Assembly (NCBI GenBank): GCA_964637185.1
Contig: CAZWVB010000019.1
Location: 1 to 8,966, forward strand
Direction of reading: 5' to 3'
Origin: CAZSVP01 sp964637185
GTDB lineage: Bacteria; Patescibacteriota; Saccharimonadia; CAILAD01; BJGX01
Length of the DNA stretch: 8,966 nt
This document shows, one piece after another, positions 1 through 6,612 of this stretch (position 1 is its first letter; each line of letters begins with the position of its first letter). The translations under genes and the position numbers were made by a program. The notes under the pieces are model-generated. The model did no database searches and was not told the origin of the DNA. It was given only the letters and a program-made list of their open reading frames with translations.

Positions 1-1
1 G

Positions 2-2554
2 GGTGCTGTTTCCAAGGCTCGGGCACTAGTGGTAATTGGCTCGACCGGTTATGTCGTGGCACTAGCTTTTGCTATCGGGCTGCTATACAACAAGAAATAT
101 CTGGATCCTATTATCAAGACGGTACTAATAGTGACAGCGCTGGTGTGTGGCTTTGCCATCTTCCAATACCTCGGCGATATGCTCGGTGTACCCAACACCA
201 TCACTGGTCTGCAAGTACGCTACCAGTGGCCTGTATTTGGCTATCCGCGCGTGCAGGGTACGCTGCTAGAGCCGCTCTATCTTAGTGCCTATCTACTACT
301 ACCCATATCTTTGGCCAGTGCCAAGCTACTGCTGGAGCGCAAACTATCGGGCTGGCGCTGGTATCTGGCATCATTATTCTTGAGTAGCTACATCCTATTT
401 CTAGCTGTGTCGCGCGGCGGTACAGTGGCGATGGCGGTGCTGATATCCGCTAGTGTGATTGGCTACGTCTTACTCAAGAAATTCCGTAGTGGACGGATAT
501 GGTGGTACCTGGCAGTGATGGTAGTGGCCTATGGCTTGTCGCTACTAACATTTAGCTTTGTCAACAAGCCGGCTTTTAACACGCTCAACAAAAATACAGG
601 GGTGAGTAGCTACAGCAATCAAATTAGCAATCTGGCTGGCGAAGGTGACAGCCGTGGGGCGACGCGTAAGCTGGGTATAAAATACTTCAAACAGCATCCT
701 GTTGTAGGCATCGGGCCTGGTCAGTTTGGTGTCTATGCCAAGATTGACGTGCCGAGTGATTTTCCTGGCTATCCAATAGTCAACAACGAGCCGATTGAGA
801 TACTGGCCGAATCCGGCGTAGTCGGCTTCGTGCTGTTGCTGGGCTTTTTTGTAGGACTTGCCTGGCTCACCATCAAGCAGTTGTGGGGCCAAAAGAAGCT
901 GGATAGCTCCAAGGTAGTGCAGCTCGCACTACTTGGCTTCTTGGGCGCTACCGCTGTGCAGTATCAGAGCTACTCGACCATCTACATCACTACGCTGTGG
1001 TTTGTGGTCGGGCTGTTGTATGGGATATCCGGCATGTTACTACGCCAGCGCTCCAAGCCTAGCCGGCTCGAAGTCTGGTTTGACAAACTATTGGCTTGGA
1101 CAAAAAAAGTTTTCATTGATCACTGGGTGCTAATAACTATCCTACTGGGGTTTGGCCTGCTACATCTTTACAAGCTCAACGCGCCAATACTTGATACGCA
1201 TGCTTGGCGCCAGGCCGATACCCTGGCAGTAGCTCGCAATTTCTTGGAAGAGTCGGCCAATATCTTCTATCCGCGCATCGACATACGCCAGACTTACAGT
1301 GGCATCACCGGCATGGAATTTCCGCTCTACAACTATCTGATCTTCTTGAGCGCCAAAGTAGCCGGGTTGCATTTCTGGCTGGCCCGAGCGTGGTCAGTGC
1401 TATTTGGGTTGCTGGGCATTGGCTTTCTCTACGGGCTGCTGCGCCGACGCTATAGTCAAGCGGTAGCCAATTGGGGAGCATTATTCATGGCGGCGAGCCC
1501 GCTGTGGTTTTATTTCTCACGCAATGTCCAGCCCGACACCATGATGTTAGCTTTCTCGATCGGATCGCTGTATCTGATGCAACGATTCAAAGACAGTGCC
1601 AAACAGCTGTGGTTTGTAGCCTCGGTATTACTGCTGTCTGTGGCTATGCTGGTGAAGTTGCCGGCCGTGTTTGTACTATTGCCACTAGCTGTGATTGCCT
1701 GGGAGGGCCGCAAGGCGCTGCGAGCCTGGATGGTGATAGTAGCTAGCGCAGTGGTGGCAGCCCCGTCGATCGTCTGGTACCAACATGCCAAAGCCTTGAG
1801 TGATAGCTATGGCCTAGGCAGTTATTTCTACGAGGGCTTCAATCTTAAAGCCAATTTAGCAGTACTCAAACAAGCCGAGTTCTACAAGCATGTCTATGTG
1901 TTGCGCATACCATCGCTAGTGATGGGCCTAGTGGCCAGCTTGCTCGCGATAGTAGGCTTTGTGCGCAGTATCCTGCGGCGCGATTGGCTGCTACTGGCTT
2001 GGTTAGTGTCAACTGTAATATTTACGGTGCTTTTCCCAGCCAAATTCCTGGCCCACACTTACTACAGCCTACCATTTGTACCAGTGCTGGCTGCGCTGTC
2101 CGCTGTCGCAGTAGTCTGGATAATCTCACTACTCAAATCCAAATGGCTGTACTGGTCAGTAGCTGGATTGGTTGTAGTGGGGTCGCTTGGCTATTGTGTC
2201 TGGCGGGTCAGACCACTGTATAGCTCAGAGGCTAGCTATTATACCCAGCTAGAATCAATCATGGATGGTATAAGCAGCCGCACTGTTCGGGTGGTGACCA
2301 ACGGTGGCGAGAATCCTATCATGATGTATTTCAGCCATCGCAAAGGTTTTGCGCTCAATGCAGCCGATCTCACCATTGCCAATATTGGTATTCTACAAAA
2401 GGACAAAGTCGATTATCTAATAGTAGATAAGAGATTTGGCTTGCCACAGCCGCAGATCTACTACGATTTCTTTTTCTTAAAGCCATATGAAGATGGCAAC
2501 TTCATTATCTACTATGTACGCCCGCCCGAGCCTAGCGCTGTGCCGGCTCAATAG
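2..2554 (+). CDS. O-antigen ligase/polymerase-like domain fused to a GT-C glycosyltransferase domain (5' partial)
   Basis: A polytopic inner-membrane protein, open to the left window edge, so the true start lies upstream. Residues below are counted from the GTG at 29. The N-terminal part (about 1-345) looks like the Wzy/WaaL/PglL superfamily, which moves lipid-linked glycans onto a growing chain, lipid or protein. It has helices carrying SRGG at 128-131, then a large outer loop (about 180-255) with HPVVGIGPGQF at 223-233, then NNEPIEILAESG at 252-263. The usual His before the Asn of that last motif is Asn here. After a basic linker (340-362) a second set of helices begins. DTHAWRQAD at 389-397 and QPDTMM at 501-506 are the acidic loop motifs of GT-C enzymes that use polyprenyl-phosphate sugars, and MEFPLY (429-434) also fits. 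No stop or frameshift separates the halves. The acceptor is unknown. The gene ends inside the convergent gene at 2532-4181 and shows no terminator. Confidence 0.85.
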   Translation, partial: GAVSKARALVVIGSTGYVVALAFAIGLLYNKKYLDPIIKTVLIVTALVCGFAIFQYLGDMLGVPNTITGLQVRYQWPVFGYPRVQGTLLEPLYLSAYLLLPISLASAKLLLERKLSGWRWYLASLFLSSYILFLAVSRGGTVAMAVLISASVIGYVLLKKFRSGRIWWYLAVMVVAYGLSLLTFSFVNKPAFNTLNKNTGVSSYSNQISNLAGEGDSRGATRKLGIKYFKQHPVVGIGPGQFGVYAKIDVPSDFPGYPIVNNEPIEILAESGVVGFVLLLGFFVGLAWLTIKQLWGQKKLDSSKVVQLALLGFLGATAVQYQSYSTIYITTLWFVVGLLYGISGMLLRQRSKPSRLEVWFDKLLAWTKKVFIDHWVLITILLGFGLLHLYKLNAPILDTHAWRQADTLAVARNFLEESANIFYPRIDIRQTYSGITGMEFPLYNYLIFLSAKVAGLHFWLARAWSVLFGLLGIGFLYGLLRRRYSQAVANWGALFMAASPLWFYFSRNVQPDTMMLAFSIGSLYLMQRFKDSAKQLWFVASVLLLSVAMLVKLPAVFVLLPLAVIAWEGRKALRAWMVIVASAVVAAPSIVWYQHAKALSDSYGLGSYFYEGFNLKANLAVLKQAEFYKHVYVLRIPSLVMGLVASLLAIVGFVRSILRRDWLLLAWLVSTVIFTVLFPAKFLAHTYYSLPFVPVLAALSAVAVVWIISLLKSKWLYWSVAGLVVVGSLGYCVWRVRPLYSSEASYYTQLESIMDGISSRTVRVVTNGGENPIMMYFSHRKGFALNAADLTIANIGILQKDKVDYLIVDKRFGLPQPQIYYDFFFLKPYEDGNFIIYYVRPPEPSAVPAQ

Positions 2555-4181
2555 TGCCAACCAATAGGTTGCCGACTTGACCAGTTTGGGTAAAATGACC
2601 AAGGCTAGAGATGTCGGCCAAATCAGCTTGGGATAGCACTATCGCGTAACGGGTCAACTTCACTTGGTTGCTACCATGGAATGTGGCAGCGTATTGACCA
2701 GCAAGTGGGTTGAGAGCGTTGTAGGCTTGATCTTTGGCATAGCCGGCCTGCAGTAATTGCGATAATTCTGCCTGAGTACTCATAAGTATCGCTACCCGCC
2801 CAGTATAGTAGATCTGCGCAGGCCCTTGAATGGGTGTCTTATATAGTAAGATTGGCTCTATTTGATCGGTGGCTGGTAGAGACTGGCCGATCGGCTCCAC
2901 AAATTCTCGTGATCGCTGGTAAAGGGGGCGTAGCTGCTGTACTGCACTAAGTAGGCAGCATAGAGCCAATGCCACTAGGCTAAGTTGCTTCAATAGCTTT
3001 CGGTTGGTAGCTAGCGCGGCCGCCACTAGCAGTAAGACTATTATCAATGCCCACGGCGTGGAGTGCATGGCAGCTGCAAAACCTACAAACAACAATAGGG
3101 TTGGCACTGTGCGCCAGTGTTGCCAAACATCCCACCAAAGCCAACCAACCATAACACTCAGTGGTGGTAGCAGGGGCAACATATACCAAAACAGCTTGGT
3201 ACCAGAGAGTTGATATAGCCCAAAGGTAGCTATTGGCAGTACTAGCAGCATCACTGCCAACGGATTTTGTCGTTGGGCAAATTTCTTGATAGATAGCAGC
3301 CAAGCTACACCAGAGACTATCGCCAAATATACCCATGGATACCAATACTTGGTAAGTAACGTGTGTGGATAGTATAGATCGAATGGTCCACTGGTATTGT
3401 TCTCAAGACCGTGCCCACGGCTCAGTATATGATAGCCGACATATTGATCAACAAACGGCTGGCCGTAGACCATGTACATATAGATATGCCATGGCACCAC
3501 CAGCAGCAAAAATATCGTCACGCCTGCCACAAACCATTTGGTTTTGCCGAGCTTGATAATATCACGCCAAGATATGATTGTTGCCGCGCCAAGGGCTATC
3601 ACGGCTGGCGCAACAGCTATGTTTTTGGTCATCGTAGCTAGGCCAAGCGATGCCCACACTACCAACCACCAGGCCGGTGATTTGGTTTCTAGCAACTTAG
3701 TAAATCCCCATAGGCTCGCCAGCGCAAAACTCAGTAGTAGCATGTCGGTAGTAGCAAACCGGGCTTCGTATAAGTACAAATAGCTGGTCAGCAGTATTAG
3801 TCCAACTCCGGTGGCTACCCAGCGAGGTACAAACCGCTTGGCTAGAACATAAGTAAGACTTAGGGTAGCTAGCGAGGCTAGCGCGGCAGGCAGACGGGCC
3901 GCAAATTCGCTGATACCTATGGTCCTGAAACTTATTGCCATAAGCCAGACCGCCAATGGCGGTTTTTCAAACCAAGGTACTGCTTGCCATTGAGGTACGA
4001 GCCAATGATGCAGGCCCAAAAATTCTCGAGCTATCTGCCCATATATCGCCTCGTCCCAACTGTAGAGTGTTTTGGCACCTAGCCGAAAGAATATGATAAC
4101 TACCCCAACACCAAATAGGGCCCAGAAGTAAGGATCACGCCAGAATTTGGTAGATGTCTGCATCTCGATATTGTAACTCAT
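2532..4181 (-). CDS. ArnT-like GT-C family glycosyltransferase
   Basis: A polytopic membrane glycosyltransferase of the ArnT/PMT type (GT39/GT83-like), expected to move a sugar from a polyprenyl-phosphate donor to an outer-face acceptor such as a lipid-linked glycan or protein. It is 549 residues from the ATG at 4181, normal for the family. SWDEA (41-45) carries the Asp-Glu pair of the first outer loop, FEKPPL (71-76) is an ArnT hallmark, TTDM (144-147) holds the second acidic site, and GLATMTKN (180-187) matches the usual GLA-x-x-TK helix start. About a dozen hydrophobic helices follow, then a soluble tail of roughly 120 residues. The frame stays open back to 4373, but that stretch lies inside the coding region of the peptidase gene and is Pro/Arg-rich, so I reject it. 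The ATG at 4163 (MQTSTKFW) is a real alternative start, and neither has a clear Shine-Dalgarno. The sugar and acceptor cannot be read from sequence. Confidence 0.88.
   Translation of the reverse strand: MSYNIEMQTSTKFWRDPYFWALFGVGVVIIFFRLGAKTLYSWDEAIYGQIAREFLGLHHWLVPQWQAVPWFEKPPLAVWLMAISFRTIGISEFAARLPAALASLATLSLTYVLAKRFVPRWVATGVGLILLTSYLYLYEARFATTDMLLLSFALASLWGFTKLLETKSPAWWLVVWASLGLATMTKNIAVAPAVIALGAATIISWRDIIKLGKTKWFVAGVTIFLLLVVPWHIYMYMVYGQPFVDQYVGYHILSRGHGLENNTSGPFDLYYPHTLLTKYWYPWVYLAIVSGVAWLLSIKKFAQRQNPLAVMLLVLPIATFGLYQLSGTKLFWYMLPLLPPLSVMVGWLWWDVWQHWRTVPTLLLFVGFAAAMHSTPWALIIVLLLVAAALATNRKLLKQLSLVALALCCLLSAVQQLRPLYQRSREFVEPIGQSLPATDQIEPILLYKTPIQGPAQIYYTGRVAILMSTQAELSQLLQAGYAKDQAYNALNPLAGQYAATFHGSNQVKLTRYAIVLSQADLADISSLGHFTQTGQVGNLLVGTIEPAQR
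4170..4175 (-). promoter_or_regulatory. Possible -10 box for the ArnT-like gene
   Basis: On the minus strand TACAAT (5 of 6 to consensus) ends six bases before the ATG at 4163, which would give a transcript starting almost at that codon. A second candidate, TATTAT at 4190-4185, would start a transcript near 4178, also downstream of the ATG at 4181. Both favour 4163 as the start if real. No convincing -35 box is visible, and readthrough from the peptidase gene upstream could serve instead. Confidence 0.25.
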
Positions 4182-4203
4182 TTGATAATAACTTGGGCCT
4201 AGG

Positions 4204-4220
4204 CGACAACGTCGTTGTCG
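4204..4220. repeat. Perfect 7-bp inverted repeat with 3-base loop
   Basis: CGACAAC (4204-4210) pairs with GTTGTCG (4214-4220) around GTC, and the stem can extend to outer GG/CC pairs across a bulge. It lies between the stop codon of the peptidase gene and the start of the ArnT-like gene. There is no T-tract after it on the minus strand, so a classic intrinsic terminator is not supported. An mRNA 3'-end stabiliser, an attenuator or a protein-binding site are all possible. Confidence 0.5.
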
Positions 4221-4231
4221 TCGCCAAGGAG

Positions 4232-4243
4232 GCCAAATTTGGC
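4232..4243. repeat. 12-bp perfect palindrome abutting the peptidase stop codon
   Basis: GCCAAATTTGGC reads the same on both strands, and its last base is the final base of the TAG stop (4245-4243) of the minus-strand peptidase gene. As RNA it would fold poorly because there is no loop, so it is more likely a DNA site, such as an operator or methylation-type target, or a chance occurrence. Together with the stem-loop at 4204-4220 it fills most of the 61-base gap. Confidence 0.35.
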
Positions 4244-5349
4244 TAGCGGCCAGGCCAACTATCGGGTGCGTAGGCCCAACCGCGATAGGCGTTGGACAAG
4301 AACCCAGTCGTGGCGTGATGCCAGACGTTGAGCCTTTGGCCGTCATAGCCTTGGGTTGAGATGGTGGTGCCATCGCCTAGGCTGATACCGACATGACCGC
4401 TGTAGAACACCACAGCGCCTCGGGGCGGGTTGGTGTCGGTGTGGATTCGACCATTGGCCGACTGCCAGTTGTAGTGCTCGTCGGCCGATCCGAACTTGCC
4501 TTTCGAGTACGGGCCACTTACCCGGAAGGCGATCTCCACGAAGCCTTCGCAGTAGCCACTCCATGGCCGGCCGAACTCGTCACTCCAAGTGGGATCGGGC
4601 GAGTTGAGCTCAGCCACAGCCCAGTCGGCAGCTTTGGATTCACGCGAATCACTGCCGAGCAATCTGATCCCGCCTGGGCCGTCCCAGATCAGCGACCCGT
4701 GCTGGAAGTCGATGCGAGTGCCGGCTCCCCAGACGTACTCGTCTGAAGTAGGGAAGCCGAGTGGCCCACTGACCTCGTGGTAGTTGAAGTACCAGCTATT
4801 GAGAAAACCGCCATGGATCTCGTGAACAGCTCCGACGTCGTCGCCGCGAACCACGATCGTCCAGCCACGTGCACCACCGTCGAAGTTCTGGGCCCAGCCC
4901 TTGCCCCACCGATGTGAGTCTTGGCTGGGATAGCCCACCTCCAACGGCGTGTTGCCGGCAAAGCGGTCACGCAAATAGCGCCACGAGGCACCGACCACAG
5001 CGTAGGCCGTACCCGAGCAGTGCGGCTGCATGATGATCGCATCCTGGTAGTTGCCTCCTGAGAAGTCCTGGGCGCAACCCCAGTGCCAGGAGTGCACAGC
5101 ATTGATCGGTTGGCCGAGGCTGGCAGCACCATCTTTGCGGTTGTAGGCGTCGATGAAGTCTGCTGGGTTGTTGCTACCAGTGCCAACACTGAGCGGTGCC
5201 GCAGTTGTCGTAGTGGTAGACACAACCGGTACCACCGGTAGTGGAAGTTGTGGTGTGATCATGCAGCTTGTTGCCGGCATGGCCAACACCGCTGTGAAAA
5301 TGAAAAAGAGCACATAGCTGTTGCGTAGTGCCCTCCGTGCGATACCCAT
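4243..5349 (-). CDS. Secreted LGFP-repeat protein with NlpC/P60- or CHAP-like peptidase domain
   Basis: A 368-residue exported protein, probably a peptidoglycan endopeptidase or amidase. A basic start (MGIARRALRNS) and hydrophobic core to about residue 24 form a signal peptide. ATSC ends at Cys29 and could be a weak lipobox, otherwise cleavage is by signal peptidase I. A Pro/Thr linker (36-52) follows. Residues 70-233 hold three LGFP-type repeats, with anchors LGQP 78-81, VGYP 138-141 and LGFP 197-200, each followed by a Trp-Gly and a Phe-x-x-Gly element. The catalytic-type domain (about 250-368) has Cys267 in SGYCEGFVEIAF and His319 in SGHVGISLGDG, the Cys-His arrangement of this fold. The start at 5349 is fixed by an AGGAGGT just upstream; the open frame back to 5595 is rejected. 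GC in sampled lines is 60-67%, against about 40-58% nearby, and CTAG is absent, suggesting transfer. LGFP repeats are known mainly from actinobacterial envelope proteins. Confidence 0.88.
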   Translation of the reverse strand: MGIARRALRNSYVLFFIFTAVLAMPATSCMITPQLPLPVVPVVSTTTTTAAPLSVGTGSNNPADFIDAYNRKDGAASLGQPINAVHSWHWGCAQDFSGGNYQDAIIMQPHCSGTAYAVVGASWRYLRDRFAGNTPLEVGYPSQDSHRWGKGWAQNFDGGARGWTIVVRGDDVGAVHEIHGGFLNSWYFNYHEVSGPLGFPTSDEYVWGAGTRIDFQHGSLIWDGPGGIRLLGSDSRESKAADWAVAELNSPDPTWSDEFGRPWSGYCEGFVEIAFRVSGPYSKGKFGSADEHYNWQSANGRIHTDTNPPRGAVVFYSGHVGISLGDGTTISTQGYDGQRLNVWHHATTGFLSNAYRGWAYAPDSWPGR

Positions 5350-5352
5350 CTT

Positions 5353-5359
5353 ACCTCCT
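5353..5359 (-). promoter_or_regulatory. Strong Shine-Dalgarno that sets the peptidase start
   Basis: AGGAGGT on the minus strand lies three bases before the ATG at 5349-5347. It is the best ribosome-binding match in the window, and it decides the start against the in-frame ATGs further upstream. Confidence 0.85.
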
Positions 5360-5388
5360 ATATGACTCGTGGGATAGGTATTAATATC

Positions 5389-5417
5389 AAAATATTGGTC
5401 GTGGGGTAGCGTGGCAA
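5389..5417 (-). promoter_or_regulatory. Candidate promoter of the peptidase gene
   Basis: On the minus strand TTGCCA (5417-5412, 5 of 6 to the -35 consensus) is followed after exactly 17 bases by TATTTT (5394-5389, 4 of 6 to -10). This gives a leader of about 35 bases ending in the Shine-Dalgarno. A rival -10, TGA-TATTAA at 5389-5381, is TGn-extended but sits 25 bases from the -35 box. Confidence 0.45.
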
Positions 5418-5459
5418 GCGTGGAGCTTGTTGATTCCGCTTCGTGCTTGTCAGATAGGG

Positions 5460-5465
5460 TATAAT
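5460..5465 (+). promoter_or_regulatory. Consensus -10 box of the GT4 gene, implying a leaderless mRNA
   Basis: TATAAT matches the -10 consensus fully and ends seven bases before the ATG at 5473, so transcription should begin at or within a base or two of the start codon. No good -35 box is seen at 16-18 bases; TTGATT at 5430-5435 is too far. The only purine run nearby, AGGG at 5456-5459, would lie upstream of such a transcript start. Confidence 0.55.
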
Positions 5466-5472
5466 ATGTCGT

Positions 5473-6612
5473 ATGAAAAATCAGATAGTACCCAAGCGCA
5501 TCGTTGTCGATGGACGTTGGATCAAAGCGACTGGTATAGGTCGCTACATCGAAAACACACTGCGTGAGATACTCAAACTCGACAATGTCAATCAATATCT
5601 TTTGCTAGTACGCGATGTCGATGTGCCCAAGCTGGATCTCAAGGCTGACAATCTCATATTTGTACCGGTCAATATTGATTGGTATACCACTCGTGAGCAG
5701 ACTCTGCTACTGAAAAAAATTAATGACCTCAAACCCGACTTGGTACATTTCACCAATTTCAACTTGCCACTGGGCTACAAAGGCCGTTTTGTCGTGACCA
5801 TTCATGATTTGACACTACTCAAATTCAAGAACGTGCGACGCAAATTTGCCCATCGCTATGTCTACGCAGTCAAGGAGATGGCTATGCGACTGACCTTGCG
5901 TACAGGTGTCACTAGGTCCAAGGCCATCATCGTCCCGACCGAATATGTCAAAGATGGTATTGCCAAATATTTCAAAGTACGCCGCAGCAAAATATTCGTG
6001 ACTTATCAGGCGGCGAGTCAAGATGTGGCAGTGCCGAGAGTCAACCTTGAAAAGTATGGTATTGATAAGCCATATATCATGTATGCGGGCAATGCTTATC
6101 CACACAAGAATCTTGAGCGTCTGATAGTGGCTTTTGGTAAGCTGGTGACCCAATACTTGCTCGATTATCAGTTGGTGATAGTCGGCAAAAAAGACTCGTT
6201 TCACAAAGAGCTGGAACGTGAAGTAGCCGATGCCAAGCTGAAGAAGCGCATAATTTTTACCGACTTTGTCTCCGATCAAGAATTGGCTGGTCTGTACAAC
6301 AAGGCATCGTTGTACGTGTTCCCATCTTTGTCAGAAGGTTTTGGTCTACCCGCGCTTGAGGCAATGAGCCATGGCGTCCCAGTGGCTAGCTCCAACGCGA
6401 CTTGTCTGCCCGAGGTGCTGGGTGATGCAGCGGTATATTTTGATCCTCACAATCCTGCCAAGATGGCCAAAGTCATAGCCGATGTGTTGTCTGATGCCAA
6501 GTTGCGAGAAGGACTTATCAAAAAAGGTATTTTGCAAGTCAAGAAATATTCCTGGCAAAAAACCGCCAAACAAACATTGGCTGTCTATCAAAAAGCACTC
6601 CAAAGTCGCTAA
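5473..6612 (+). CDS. GT4-family (GT-B fold) glycosyltransferase
   Basis: A 379-residue cytoplasmic, probably membrane-associated glycosyltransferase that moves a sugar from a nucleotide donor to a lipid-linked or glycan acceptor, resembling mannosyl/rhamnosyl-type GT4 enzymes. The N-terminal Rossmann domain has the glycine loop GIGRY at 21-25, DLVHFTNF at 89-96 and TIHD at 109-112. The donor-binding domain begins near 199 with YAGNAYPHKNLERLI (204-218), the family's G...HKN motif. The EX7E motif has Glu288 and Glu296 in EGFGLPALE. The length is normal and both domains look complete. There is no Shine-Dalgarno; the start rests on the -10 box and on alignment of the first strand (KRIVVDGR). It is divergent from the peptidase gene, and its stop overlaps the stop of the convergent glycosidase gene. 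Donor and acceptor specificity cannot be told. Confidence 0.93.
   Translation: MKNQIVPKRIVVDGRWIKATGIGRYIENTLREILKLDNVNQYLLLVRDVDVPKLDLKADNLIFVPVNIDWYTTREQTLLLKKINDLKPDLVHFTNFNLPLGYKGRFVVTIHDLTLLKFKNVRRKFAHRYVYAVKEMAMRLTLRTGVTRSKAIIVPTEYVKDGIAKYFKVRRSKIFVTYQAASQDVAVPRVNLEKYGIDKPYIMYAGNAYPHKNLERLIVAFGKLVTQYLLDYQLVIVGKKDSFHKELEREVADAKLKKRIIFTDFVSDQELAGLYNKASLYVFPSLSEGFGLPALEAMSHGVPVASSNATCLPEVLGDAAVYFDPHNPAKMAKVIADVLSDAKLREGLIKKGILQVKKYSWQKTAKQTLAVYQKALQSR

Noticed and set aside
545..892. 115-codon open frame antisense to the ligase domain
   Set aside because: Shadow of a well-supported membrane protein; no recognisable features.
2558..2577. Short hairpin (CAACC/GGTTG) after the fused gene, considered as a terminator
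   Set aside because: Only about five pairs, no T-tract, and it lies inside the coding region of the convergent gene.
4182..4373. 64-codon N-terminal extension of the ArnT-like protein
   Set aside because: It overlaps the peptidase coding region in another frame and is not conserved-looking; family proteins start just before the first helix.
4689..5225. 178-codon open frame on the minus strand in another frame of the peptidase gene
   Set aside because: The product is low in complexity with no recognisable domain; open alternative frames are expected in GC-rich coding DNA.
5350..5595. 82-codon N-terminal extension of the peptidase
   Set aside because: It would precede the signal peptide, overlap the GT4 start and promoter, and ignore the strong Shine-Dalgarno at 5353-5359.
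5815..6279. 154-codon open frame antisense to the GT4 gene
   Set aside because: No domain or supporting start signals, and the GT4 frame is clearly the real one.
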